Notes under the pieces: model-generated | Seen by the model: the letters and a program-made list of their open reading frames with translations, nothing else | What the model was told of the DNA's origin: nothing | Database searches by the model: none | DNA from: Anthopleura xanthogrammica | Lineage: Eukaryota > Cnidaria > Anthozoa > Actiniaria > Actiniidae | Direction: 5' to 3' | DNA length: 64,000 nucleotides | Assembly: GCA_964019055.1 (NCBI GenBank) | Contig: OZ025214.1 | Span: forward strand, 2,792,858 to 2,856,857 | Shown here: positions 37,291 to 48,543 of the stretch, piece after piece | Position numbering within the stretch: the first letter of the stretch is position 1 | Layout: every line of letters begins with the position of its first letter | Program-made: the position numbers and the translations under genes

Positions 37291-38647
37291 CGGAAAGTGG
37301 TTGAATAAATTCCTTTACTTTGGAATACTGAGTATTATCTCTTTCTCTCTTTCAACATCAATGCTAAAATGTAATTTCTTTCTTCCAAGCTTTCGTTTAC
37401 TCTCTAATTTTATTTATTTCAAGACTAGTTTTATCTAACATTAATAATACTGACATTAATAACATATGTCTAATAATCCACCTTATATCGGTGTAATAAC
37501 GAAGTTATTGACCCACAAAACGTTAGGTAATATTGTTTTATTATACACACTCTCTGAGTAAGAAACCCCTCTTATTCCTAAGAAATATTCACAATATAAA
37601 CTTGAGTGCTGAATCGGATTTTTCCCGGTAGTCCAGCACTAAGTCGACATTTTATACAAGGTTGCTCAACCTTTCGTTTACTGTAGGGAACTAGATAAAG
37701 AAAAACATTGCAGCTTGCTTTAACAAAATCAATACTTCACCGTTATCTGTTGATCAGATACAAACGTTTCCCAAAAGCAAGGAATTCGCGTTTCGATTGA
37801 AAACAAGTCTTTAAATATTTGAACCATTTTAGTATGAGACCTACTATTCGCCCCAGACCCCGTTTATTGCGCGACCGTGAGGAAAAAAACGGAGACTGGT
37901 ACGAGATTATTATTATTATTACGATTAATCAAAACATAATAGAAATGCCACAACAAAGGGTCTTTTTGGACTGGGTGCTCTGGAAACAGCAGCCACTGAG
38001 GTCCATATGTTACATAGAGGACCCTTATTTGACAGGGCCTTGGTTGTATATGTACATTATGTACTTTTTCACACACCGCGTTTATTGTTCATTGTTGTTG
38101 ACGTCGTTCGAATGTTGGTTGTCTGTTTGGCGTAAAATTGTTATCTGAAAAAGATAATACATGGCAGATTAATTTCCAGGAAAGTAATTCAAAACTTCGA
38201 TCTTACTTGTTGCTAAGCAACCAACTAGAGTAACTGTCACTGCACTAGGCTTCCTGAAAATTGAAAATATGGACGCTCACTATCGTCCAACTTGAAATGA
38301 AAGTAAAATTTAAAAACTGATAAGGAAGCTTTTTTAAGAGGACGACACAGCTCAAGCTGCAACATTTTTTGGCCTTCTACATTTAACACACGTACAGTGA
38401 GCGAAAATGATAAGCCATTTGTTGGCCATCCGAGACATGGCAAAGGTTCAGCAGTTTGCAGATATTATCAGAACAAAGGCAGCACCTTCAAAAACCTGAG
38501 CGTTGGAAGCAAGATATTGGACTGACATGATGAACAAGAGATGATTTGTCCCCAAGCTAGACCATAATGCACCATGTTTTGCAATCTCTGAAAAGGTCCA
38601 TGTGTTTGGGTGGTTACTGGATGTGAGATTCTTACCTTTTGTAATAC

Positions 38648-40900
38648 CTAGTAAGCATTGAAGGAGTCTTTGTAGACCTTGAGTCCATCTCCCAATGTAC
38701 CGTCCGGAGTAACAGCTCGTTGGAGAAGAGATGCCGCATCAGATCCACCATCAACCATAACATGAGCTACAACCTTGGGCATAGTGCTAGGATTACCAGG
38801 TACATATCCCTCTCTGGTAAAGAAAAACAGCTGCATTAGCATTCATTAGCGTTGAAGTTAAGTTACTTAAAATGCCAAGGGATCTTAAGAATTCGGTGGG
38901 CAACCAAACTACAACTAGTAGGAGTATTGGTTACTACTAATTTTTTGACCATAGTTAACTACTATTGGCTTTTTCAATTAATTTTACGAACGCCGACTAT
39001 AATATTTAACAAAATCGTCAAGTTTTTTAATTATCTTAGTTTAAATATGAGATTTTTTGGGAGAAAATTTTGATTTTCCAAGTGCGAATGATTTTACGTT
39101 TGTCATTAAGAGTGCGCGCACGTAAACCGTCTCGAGCCTCCTTAAGCCTCCTAATTTTGCGTTGGCTGAAATAATTATCATTGGATCTTTACCGATATTT
39201 CATAGTGAACAGAATTTGTGTCATTACCTGAAATATATGTTAGAAATCTGTGTCATTGGTCCAAGAACAGTTTTGATCTGCGATTCAAGAGCATATCATT
39301 GTCAAATATTATTAGAAAATAATGAAACTATAGAAATCCTTGAGGGTTTCAAAAAAGTTCTCTTCACAGTATCCTGCGCTGCCATCTTGAAAGGTAGCCG
39401 TGCCTTCGCAGTGAAGCGAGACATGAGGTGACCTTACAATGATGGAGGCCTTGGAACACTTGGAAAATTAACATATCTCTATCAGTGTAATGTTATCTCA
39501 TGCCTCACTTCAATGCAAAGTTATGACTACCTTTCAAGATGATGCAGGGTACTGTGAAGGGGACTATTGACCACCACCCATAGAGTAAAAAGTCAAGGGG
39601 AGGGGGGGGGGGGGAGAAATCCTGGAATAGACATTCTTTAGCATAGTGCAAAACTTAAATGCAATAACCCGATCAGTATTTATGAGTAAGAACTGGATAT
39701 TACGAATAGCTGCGGATTTATGTTTAGCTTTCTTAGGAATGTATCTGATTACTTACAGCGTTTCCTAAATTTCCTGCAAGGATGTTGAATGCCGCTGATT
39801 GTTCATCCAAGTATTTGTCAGCATCCCATGTCTGATATAATTTGAAGGTGATTTCACCTAAGAATAAAACAAAGAACATTGAACTCTCTTGTAAACAGGT
39901 CACACGACCCTACTCCATAAAAACGACCTGTTGTGCCAAAACGGACATCAGAAATGAAAATAAGAACACTTTGACAATAAGAAGTTAAGGCGCGGACACG
40001 ATGCAATTTCTCGTATGCAACGTCGCAAAGATTCGAGATCGAACCGTGTGACCACCCTTGCGACGTCGCAAAAATTAGGAACGAGTACAGAGAACGAGCG
40101 CGACACACCACCGTGTGAACACAACCTTGCACGGGTGGTCACACGGTGCGATCTAGTTTTTGCGCCGTTGCATCAAAAATCACATCGTGTGTTGCCATTC
40201 GATCGACTGGTAAAAGTTCACACGAGACCAAACATGAGGTATAGCAGCTAATAGGTCATCCATTGTTAAGATTCTCCTTACCTGGGTAGGGAGCGTAAGT
40301 TTGAGGTTGTGCTGGTGCGGCAGGTGGAGCGCAAGGATTGGCGCATCCTTGTACCATACCAGGGTCACAGCAAGGATCCATTCCCATTGGAGCCATAGGA
40401 GGACCCATGGGTGGAGCCATTGGTGGAGCCATCTGAGGTGCCATTGGTGGAGCCATCTGAGGAGCCATTGGAGCCATTGGTGGAGCCATTGGTGGTCCGC
40501 CATCGCATGGGTTGCTGCAGGTGGGGCCGGGTGGGCAGCAGTTGTCACCAGTGTAGATTGGTGGTGGTGGTGGAGGAAGCATCGGTGCTGCAGGTGGAGC
40601 TGGGAAGCTTACAGCAAACGTCTGTGGTGGTGGTCCCTGCTGGCAAGGATTGAAACATGATGGTCCTGGAGCACAGCAATCGCTCATTACAGAGTTTGGT
40701 GCACCTTGTTCAACAGGCGACATGAATGTAAATGGATCTGGTCCAGGCGAAAGAGCAGCGCCGCCTGCACCCCCCTGATTTGACGGACATGGGTTGGAGC
40801 ATGATGGACCAGGTTCACAACATCGTTTGTGGGATGGTGGTGCAGCCTTGGTAAATACGAATAATGTAAAACACACGATACTTGTTAAGGTTAGTCTCAT
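38648..40900 (-). CDS. Secreted Cys/Pro/Met-rich protein with SEA-like C-terminal domain (3 coding exons, 293 aa)
   Basis: Exons 40900-40282, 39857-39757, 38809-38648; phases close at 882 nt. I chose the ATG at 40900 because a hydrophobic signal peptide (about residues 1-19, ending TKA) follows it. SHKR right after suggests a dibasic propeptide cut. Four CC-x-PG blocks follow: CCEPGPSCSNPC, CCAPGPSCFNPC, CCPPGPTCSNPC and a diverged CCDPGMVQGCANPC, separated by Pro-rich linkers, one a P-M-A repeat. The last about 85 residues (EITFKLYQTWDADKYL onward) look like a SEA-type domain: an amphipathic strand, then a helix with S-AAFNILAGNL. The third-exon acceptor was chosen by phase. Secreted matrix, mucus or nematocyst-wall roles are all possible. 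The Cys-Pro style and KR propeptide recall nematocyst structural proteins, but the Cys spacing is not that of minicollagens. Family not recognised. Confidence 0.78.
39357..39568. mobile_element. Family E palindromic element, diverged copy
   Basis: GGTAGCCGTGCCTTCGCAGT and GAAGCGAGAC at the left, with the diverged inverse at the right ending ACTGTGAAGGGGACTATT. In intron 2 of the secreted-protein gene. Confidence 0.8.
39585..39614. repeat. Poly-G tract
   Basis: A short uninterrupted G run (about 39601-39613). Similar runs occur at 11258, 12147, 28219, 34587 and 44602. All are non-coding. Confidence 0.8.
39985..40192. mobile_element. GTTGC/CGTCGCA-rich inverted-repeat element
   Basis: AAGGCGCGGACACGATGCAA at the left and CAAAAATCACATCGTGTG at the right. 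Inner repeats CCGTGTGACCACCCTTGC and GGGTGGTCACACGG are inverted. In intron 1 of the secreted-protein gene. Confidence 0.7.
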
Positions 40901-42760
40901 GTTGAAGTCAGTGGTCTGAAATACAACAGGATGAACAAATGTTAAGAATGATTGTTGCGACTCGAAAAGTGGAGCCACAAAGCAAAAACTTGGCAGTGAT
41001 TTTGTCCTTGCTTTGTTCCCTAAATGATGTGCCTACAAAGATTGCCTTTTAGGTTCACATTTTTCTTCCATAACATCTTCTTACTTTAAAATCTTCTAGC
41101 CATTCTGATTTACCAGACACTGCCGCCATTTTCGTGGTTTTGAACAAAATATTTCTCATTAGCGCCCATTGTTAATACCACCAACATGGCCGCCATGTCT
41201 TTGTCATTTGAACCTGTTGGCAATGCTTGCAATCCATCAGTAGTAAGATCCATTTGAAATGTTTTTAGACTGTCACTTAAACCTTGCATATCGGACCCTT
41301 CTTTCAAAATCATTATACTCCCTTAAAATAAGTACTTCTCTTAGTGCTGCAAATCCAATTGCCATTTTGAGAAACTGGTACTAATATTAAGAAAATTTTA
41401 GGAGATTTTTATAATAATCATATTTGGCCCATGCAGTAATACTGGTGATGGTCAAGAAAAAGCTAAAGGATTTGATAACGATTTGAGTGATTCTTAAACA
41501 ATTCATATTTCATGTGGTGTAGGGTTGGTGGACTTGTTTTGTCATATGACGCCATATTTGTGCTGGTTGGTGTGGTAAAAGTCTTGTATATTATCGATTT
41601 AAAAACGTCTAAAAACCTAAAGGAAAAATTATTTATTCTTATTCAAAGGCTTTTCTTGGTTCATATTTAGTACATGAAAGAATCAAATAAGTCTAAACTC
41701 TAAAAAAGAACTTGAACAAAAATAATCTTTCGATGAATGATGTTTGACTTTTGATCCATTCAAAATCAATCAAAAATGCCCCCTTAATGATTTGTAACTT
41801 ATATGCGTACCGTAGCCACTAAATAATATTAATTTTAGGTATTATATTCGTAACGTTTCTTGCAGGGAAATGAATTTATATTATATTTTAAGCTCTAACG
41901 CGTGCGAGCCTTTTGAATTCATTATTTATGAAAACATTGCACTACAAGAAAAAAACAAAATCATTTTCTTTAATGAATGCCATCCACTGATTTAGTTTTC
42001 ATTTATGTTTCTTAGGAAAAGTCGAGTGGATTGAGAGGAAAGTCTTGCTTTAGCAAGATTTGATGTAGGGGATTTACCAGCTATCGATGTTTCAATAATT
42101 TATTTTCTATTAAAAACGGTCAAATGAAATAAAATCATAGTCTGTACGTATTTTAGGAGATCCTAAAAGCGCGTAAAAAAAGAAAAAATGGACCGGCAAA
42201 ACTGAAATATCTAGCATTTGAAGATGAGAAAGAAAGTGAAAATTATTACTTTTCAATTTAGTCCCTGTTGAGAAAGTTTCATTTTTCTGGCTGAGGATCA
42301 GAAAAAGTAAAAACGAGAAAAAAGAAGACTGCCAGCATTTTTATATAACTGTTACAGTTTCATGCGTTTTAAAAGACTAAAGGGCAATGTGTTTTTTCCA
42401 AGACGCCATTGAGAAATCACAGATGCAAAAGTATTTTTCCATTTGAGTGATTATATATGTCAAGCTAGATCGTTGGTGTTTGAATCGTTCTCAGACTTTT
42501 GATCTAATAATATGACGAACAAATAATTGGAAAATGTAGTCTAATAACAATATATATTTATTTTAAGGCACGAAGAATCGTGTCTTAAAGCAAGGGAGAG
42601 TTCAGTACTCCCTTAATTCTGATTGATGAAGAACTCAGTCAGTTGTCAAATTTTGTTTTGTAATTGTACAAGTGAACACAGTAGCTTACCTGTTTCGAGG
42701 CCGAGACCAAAGCAAAATCCTGTTTTCAGCCAAAGTCGTATCCAGTGACAAACCCTTAAA
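40901..42760 (-). other. Putative 5' UTR intron and leader exon of the secreted-protein gene
   Basis: An acceptor (TTTCAG) at 40916 leaves a 15-nt leader before the ATG. A matching donor (AACAG/GTAAGC) occurs at 42690/42689, giving a leader exon from about 42690 upward. The span between is AT-rich and non-coding. This is inferred from splice-site fit only. Confidence 0.4.
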
Positions 42761-44741
42761 AGAAAGGCAAAGTCAGACCAAGATATAACACCAAGATATA
42801 CCGTAGAATATCGCTCAAGTAGTACACCAAAGTGGCCGGTGTTAGCCCTAGTTTTGCTGACAACTATGTTCCTAGATTACTCAATACCAGCAACTGACGC
42901 CTTTTACCAAGTACCCGACAAATTATCCCGGGATTTGAGCACCAAATTGCCACCAAATTCCACCAGGGTTGGCACAGAAAGAAATAGAAGTCTATCAAAC
43001 TTTTTGATGTTGTTAATTCCCAGCAAAAATCGCTGTTTACCTTTGTTTTCTTGGCTTTGAACAGCTCGATTCCTACCCTCGAGAATCGAAGCGTTTATGA
43101 ATAAAAAATTACGAAATTCCTGAAAAATCAACTGGGTAGTCAGTTTGGAACGCCAACTTTGCGAACTACGTAACCGTATCGCTACAAACAGGTGCTTGGA
43201 GTGTTGGGATCTGTCAATAAACACTGTGAGGACCAATCAGAGAATAGAACACGAGGATTACATCATATGGGATTTTCCGACCCGTAAAATCGAGCAGGTA
43301 TTTCTTGCTTGGAAGAATGAGCAAAAAATAAACTTAAAAATAAGTTTTTATCTAAATTTTTATTCTGTTTCTCGTAGACTGAATCCCATGAACAACATTA
43401 CAGAATTTGCTGGCGTTTTCTTTCTATCAGCATCATTTTTTCGTGGCATTTTTGTGCTGCTACAATAGGGTTTGATCTTCAGTGTGACTGGGATAGGGTC
43501 AGCGAAAGACTCCAAGATCAAGTGATCTAATAGAAAGCTATGAATATTGAAATAAGGTTGCGAGAAACAAGTTGATCCCAAAACGAAACAGAGTAAAAGA
43601 GCACAGTAACTAGATGGGAAGAGAAGTGACTGAAGTTTTTACAACCTTGGAATATAATTTCTTTTTTCTTGGAGGCTAATTCACCATAGCAAAACAACCA
43701 GAGGTTGAGACTGAAATTTGAGTTCAATTTTCGCGGCATATCTTGTTACGAAAAAAGAATTTGTACAGTGATACTTCTATCACAAGCAGATCCTTTTTAA
43801 ACAGAACAGCTACATGGTTCAAAAAAAAAAAAAAAAATTCCCGATATTTACTGTAAAACTGGTAGCCTTTGAATGGGGATTCCTTCAACATCGTTGATTA
43901 TCTTGAATTTTTTTCAGCTAATTTTCTGCGCGCTCGCTTAATGTTTTTCCCTTCGCGAAACTGAACACGCTTAATGCCAATTCGATCTGAGGTAGTTGTA
44001 CCCTGACTTTGACCTGAGGTTGTTTCAGTAAACATTTTAGCTTTACAAGACCTGAAAATGTTATGGAATTTTATTCCAGGGTTTGTGAAACTTCCATTTG
44101 TCAATCACCCTGGATACCAAAAGCCCCGCCCGAGTCACGTTCCATTCCCTTTCTGCAGCAAGTACAATAAACATAACCTAGTGGACTTCCTATATGCTTC
44201 TAATTATTAAGAGTTCACTTTGCGATGTAGTAATTGTCATTAACCCCAGTGATATACACTTCATCGGTATATCTTGCATTAATACACTTTATTACTGTCA
44301 CTTTAAAGTTTTAAGTAGACTACTTGCAAACTACTTCGCCTTTCCGCCTCAGTTTGTCTTTGTTTGACTAGGTCCGAGACTAACGTCTAATCTAATAAAC
44401 CTTATTACTCGCTCAAAATATACACTTCGTGTCACGGGTTTATGAAATTAATTCTCGAGGCCAAAAAGTAATAATGACCATTTTTATTAAACTTCACTGA
44501 AATATCAACAGGAAGGACGTTATTGAGTTGCTCGCATTGTAGGAAAAGTCAATAATATGACGGTAAAACGTGATTACAAAGATGTCACTAAATGTGTGTT
44601 TGGGGGGGGGGGGGGGGGTGGCGAACTTGGTGAAATAACCGAAAAATAGGCTCTTTCCTTGGTCAAGTTCTTGAGGTTGGGGCAAAAGCGACTAGCTAAC
44701 CTCCCCCTCTCCGGCACCACACCTGTGAAAGACGACAGACC
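42761..44741. other. Intergenic, no gene recognised
   Basis: Upstream of the secreted-protein gene and downstream of GPCR 2. Contains a poly-A run (about 43820-43838), a poly-G run (about 44602-44618) and short open frames without recognisable motifs. Confidence 0.5.
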
Positions 44742-45677
44742 TTATGAGAATGAGCAGGGCGAGTATTTTCTAGCGTAGTGCAGAAAGACTCGTTGGATTT
44801 CCTTCATTCGTAGGCAGTAAATACAAGGGTTAATAGACGAATTGATGTAGATAAAGCTCCAAGTTATATCATAGGCATGGTTGACATCCTCAGTAAAGCC
44901 TTTGATTGAAAACACTGCCTTGGTACAGATGAACGGTATGTACAGAAACACGGACAAGAACACTACGAACATGATCGTCGATGTAGATTTCTCGTATTTC
45001 TTGATATCAATCTCTTTGGTTTCCTGGCCGTTCGAAGCTTGGCTAACTGCTGCTACTTGCTGCTGAATTTGCCGTTGATGTCGCCGAACGAGCCGGTGAA
45101 TTTTATACTGAATGACCATGATAATTGATAAACAAACAGCTACCATGGCAACTATCAGAATTGCCATCTTCTTCTCATCGACTCCAGCAAGCCAAAGGCT
45201 CACTACAGATATACTTAGAGGATAAAAACTGATATATGTTAAACAAACTCGTTGAATTGTCACAAGCTGAACGTATTTGAGGTGTAGGTAGAGAGCAAGA
45301 AAGCGTTCAACACTGACTAAAACCATAGTCAAGAAAGACACAGCAGAAAGAGTCCAGGAAATTGTCTCCTTGAGCGTCCAAAGGCTGCAATTAAACGAAC
45401 CAAAAATCACACTAACTTTGACAATAACCACTAAAGGTTGGACAACCAAACCAATGAGAAGATCACTGAGGGCAAGACAACACAGTACTGCATAAGATGG
45501 AGTCCTCAGTGACGGTGTACGACAGATTATGGCCAAAACTATCGCATTTGAAGTCATTGCAATGACACTAAAAACAGAACTGATAATAATCACTATCATG
45601 TCGATATGGAAAGTCTTGGATGGTGGTAAGTTGTCCTGGTCCAGCGTCATAAAATAACAGCTACTATAGTTGTACAT
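44742..45677 (-). CDS. Intronless class A GPCR, tandem copy 1 (311 aa)
   Basis: Seven-helix plasma-membrane receptor with unknown ligand. The start ATG gives a short N-tail with one NYS glycosylation site. Marks: TM1 TSNAIVLA (42-49), TM2 LALSD (68-72), Cys97 before TM3, ERF (124-126) in place of DRY, basic intracellular loop 3 (RLVRRHQRQIQQQ, 195-207), TM6 near 233-252 with YIP instead of CWxP, TM7 NPCIY (283-287), short Cys-containing tail. It is 285/311 identical to the copy at 48544-49479 and distant from the receptor at 1133. Its 5' flank carries two TTAA-flanked insertions that the sister copy lacks. Confidence 0.92.
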   Translation of the reverse strand: MYNYSSCYFMTLDQDNLPPSKTFHIDMIVIIISSVFSVIAMTSNAIVLAIICRTPSLRTPSYAVLCCLALSDLLIGLVVQPLVVIVKVSVIFGSFNCSLWTLKETISWTLSAVSFLTMVLVSVERFLALYLHLKYVQLVTIQRVCLTYISFYPLSISVVSLWLAGVDEKKMAILIVAMVAVCLSIIMVIQYKIHRLVRRHQRQIQQQVAAVSQASNGQETKEIDIKKYEKSTSTIMFVVFLSVFLYIPFICTKAVFSIKGFTEDVNHAYDITWSFIYINSSINPCIYCLRMKEIQRVFLHYARKYSPCSFS

Positions 45678-46093
45678 GATCGAGATAAATCTCTCTCTTA
45701 TCTTACAGACCGTCTTCTCTGATCAGCAGATGTGAATTTCGACACCCCTTGATCAATCGCGCGACCATAGAGTTCAAGGTTATCCTCAAGAACACTTGAT
45801 CATGCCAGCTGTCCAGCGATGAAGTGGCTTTTCTGTCATCTTTATTTCACTTCTCTTTGAATTTCATTTATTGCCTTTATTACGATTATAGGACTGATAT
45901 AACACACGAAAACTTATGCATCAAATATATTAAATTCAATTTCTTCACGCGATAGAATTTTTTTTAATCATTTGACAGTGAAGTGGTGTGTCTTAACCGT
46001 GGGATATAACTGTCATTTACAGCTGGCAATTTGCATCTATAGTACAGTTTGCCGCATATTCGATAAAGCTCAAGTTCTTTTCAGTGATATTAA

Positions 46094-47239
46094 AGTAGTT
46101 CCAGACACTTGCTACTGCGCATTCATTTCGCGCATCTCGTTTTTTACCCTTTATTTGCGTTGTTTCTATAATTTATCTAAATAATATCTTAATTTGAACC
46201 ATTTTCTATAAACAAACAAAGTAGTTTGTTATTTCATGCAACTTTTTTTGGTAAAATAGGACATTTTTCGAAACATGCTAAGATTTTCATTACTTGACTT
46301 GATCGCTGTTTTGTCTCAAAACAACAAATTTACAACTTTATAAAAATGAATTAATAAAAAAATAATTTAACATCTTTAGGTCCAAAATCAATTCGAAATA
46401 GGTCTTAGGGTCTCTGGAGATTACAAAGACAATTTGACAAGTTTCAAGCGGAGGTTTAAAGTACTAGAACCCAGTCCCGCGCGGACAGGAATTGTGTTTC
46501 TTGACCAAAAAAATGGATTAAGTCGCTCATAGCTTGTCTATTAGTACGGTGACCCCCTGTTTTTTCCTTTCTATTCGAGGGTGCACATACTATTCTTGCG
46601 ATTTAGAATAAAAAATACAATATTTATTGAACGGATTGTCACGAATTTTACAAATTTAACAACCCTATACACATCTAGGGGTGCATAATTTCTTAGAATT
46701 TTACTTCTAGAATTCACTTTTACCCATATTTGCAAATTACTGAATGATTTTTATAACAGGTAATGTTAGATAAACCTTATATCTATCGTTTAAAATAGTC
46801 TTATGCTTTTACCCATAGAATGTGTTCACATTCTCTAGACTACTTTGAGTAGGTACTTTGTGAGCATAATCACCGTGAATTATTGCAAATACCTACTTTT
46901 ACTACATCTTATAACTCTATAACCAATACGGTGACCCCCACTTTTTTTTCTCGGTTTTTTTACTTGCCTAACAATGATCTATAAATGACAGGATTTCTAA
47001 GAAAATCCATTGATTGTCGACTCGAAAGTCGTCTCGAAAGTCGACTCGAAACTCTTCGACAACCACACACACAACCTTACATTATCTTCTTGTAATGTAT
47101 ATTGAACTTGTAAATTCAGATGTAATATATATATTTTTTTCTATCATGTTGTAACTTTATGTAATATTTAAAAATGTGTTTGAATAAGTAAAAGTCTAAA
47201 AGTCTAAAGTCTGATTAAATCCAAGTGTCCGGAACTAAC
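46094..47239. mobile_element. 1146-bp non-autonomous DNA element with TTAA duplication
   Basis: TTAA flanks both sides (46090-46093 and 47240-47243). Termini are imperfect inverted repeats: AGTAGTTCCAGACACTTG and CAAGTGTCCGGAACTAAC (15 of 18 match). The interior is AT-rich with a repeated CGGTGACCCCC motif (about 46547 and 46929) and no transposase frame. The paralogous flank of GPCR copy 2 has a single TTAA at 49859-49862 joined directly to the same neighbouring sequence. TTAA targets suit piggyBac or Kolobok enzymes. Confidence 0.88.
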
Positions 47240-47340
47240 TTAAGCTTCTTTGTGTAAATATAATTGTGAGTTTGAATGGCAGATACTGGGTCGACAAGAG
47301 CGGGCTATTCTGTCATTATTGGTCCAAAACATTTTGTTAA

Positions 47341-47953
47341 GGTGACTGACTACGTTTGAACGTTTAATTTGAGCCCACGCAAAACCGCATAACAAGCTTC
47401 AAAATTTTATTGAGGAACCATACACGTTTTGAACTTCAACAGAGCAAAAACCCCGAATTTTGCACGGGACTCTATATTTTTCTTTGAATTTCCTAATACA
47501 AAAGGTAAAAATCAATCTTTTGAGAAAGTTTGAGAAAAACGTAATTATTAGAACTTATAAAAAAAGCGTTTCATGTGTTTTTGTTGTTGTAGTTTGAGTA
47601 CGCTTTTCGGTTGATTGAGCTAACAAGAAGCTGAATTTTTAGCTTATTTTTAAAACTTTCTTCAATTTTTTTTAGTTAGTCTTCAAAAATAATGTTTAAA
47701 GTAGATGTCCTGAGAAAATTGCTTCCAGAAATTCTTTAATTTTTGAGTTGTGAATTTTTGTGTGCAAAGCTTGATTTCCGCCATTTTTCTTTCGAAATCT
47801 TGTCAAGATGGTCATATTCAAAATTTATTATCTCGAAAACGAGCTCGGGATACCCCCTTTTTCTTTTCATTTTTGGAATCAGCGTTAAATTCTGTGTAAA
47901 ATTTCTTTCTAAGAACATTTTGTAATTATTCCTTGCTAAAGTAGTCAGTCACC
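47341..47953. mobile_element. 613-bp non-autonomous DNA element with TTAA duplication
   Basis: TTAA at 47337-47340 and 47954-47957. Termini are exact 13-bp inverted repeats GGTGACTGACTAC and GTAGTCAGTCACC. AT-rich interior without a transposase. The paralogous site near GPCR copy 2 has a single TTAA (about 49946-49949). A different family from the neighbour at 46094 because the ends do not match. Confidence 0.9.
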
Positions 47954-48137
47954 TTAAATATCAATACGTTTTAGTGCTTAGCTTCCACTTTCAGTTAGGG
48001 AGGAAGAAAAACAATTTTCAGGGTTCCCACGGTCACGGGAAAAGTCAGTGAATTGTGATTCAGTTGGGCAGTGAATATTTGCAATTTACTACGCAAACGT
48101 CATTGAAATTAAAGTAAGGGAATTTCTGTCAGTCTTA

Positions 48138-48318
48138 CAGTGCGAATCGAAAAACCGTGGGCACGTAGAAGTATTCCAGGAATGTTCTATTGTTCTTTGG
48201 CCAATCAGAAATCACTCTCTAACCACAAGATGATGGAAAGATAAGAATAACGCTTCTGATTGGTTAAAAAACATTCTTGAAATATTTCTAGGTGCCCACG
48301 GTTTTTAGATTCGCACTG
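48138..48318. mobile_element. 181-bp MITE with TA target duplication
   Basis: Inverted ends CAGTGCGAATCGAAAAACCG, then TGGGCAC and GTGCCCACGG, then TTTTTAGATTCGCACTG, flanked by TA on both sides. This suits a Tc1/mariner-type mobiliser (inference). It lies between the two GPCR duplication units. Confidence 0.85.
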
Positions 48319-48320
48319 TA

Positions 48321-48323
48321 ATA

Positions 48324-48360
<37 letters not shown>

Positions 48361-48400
48361 TATTATTATAACTTTATTAGACACTCCCTAGGGGTTTTTC
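48321..48400 (-). mobile_element. Microsatellite (TAA)n and possible LINE 3' tail
   Basis: A run of ATA/TAA units at 48323-48360. On the minus strand it follows CCCTAGGGAGTGTCTAATAA and AGTTATAAT, the form of an L2-like retroelement 3' end with an (ATT)n tail. Low certainty for the element, high for the microsatellite. Confidence 0.45.
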
Positions 48401-48543
48401 AGATCCAATTTACGATAAACAATATATTATAAAACCTATAAAATATAGGATAATCACTAGTCCCAAGGTCTTTTTTCCTAGAATAACTTTCTCCGGCTCT
48501 GCACCTGTGAAAGACGACAGACCCATGCGAATTTATACCAGCC

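Larger units (their letters stand above)
35776..38647. other. Intergenic region between exportin-7 and the secreted-protein gene
   Basis: Convergent 3' flanks. It holds one MITE-like element (36357-36603) and a tandem repeat (36930-37290). The 37300-38640 part is AT-rich with no gene recognised. Confidence 0.5.

Noticed and set aside
37819..38148. 109-codon plus-strand frame
   Set aside because: No recognisable domain, low-complexity start, no splice or homology support.
40301..40660. Plus-strand Trp/His-rich frames
   Set aside because: Antisense of the Pro-Met-Ala repeat and Cys blocks of the secreted-protein exon.
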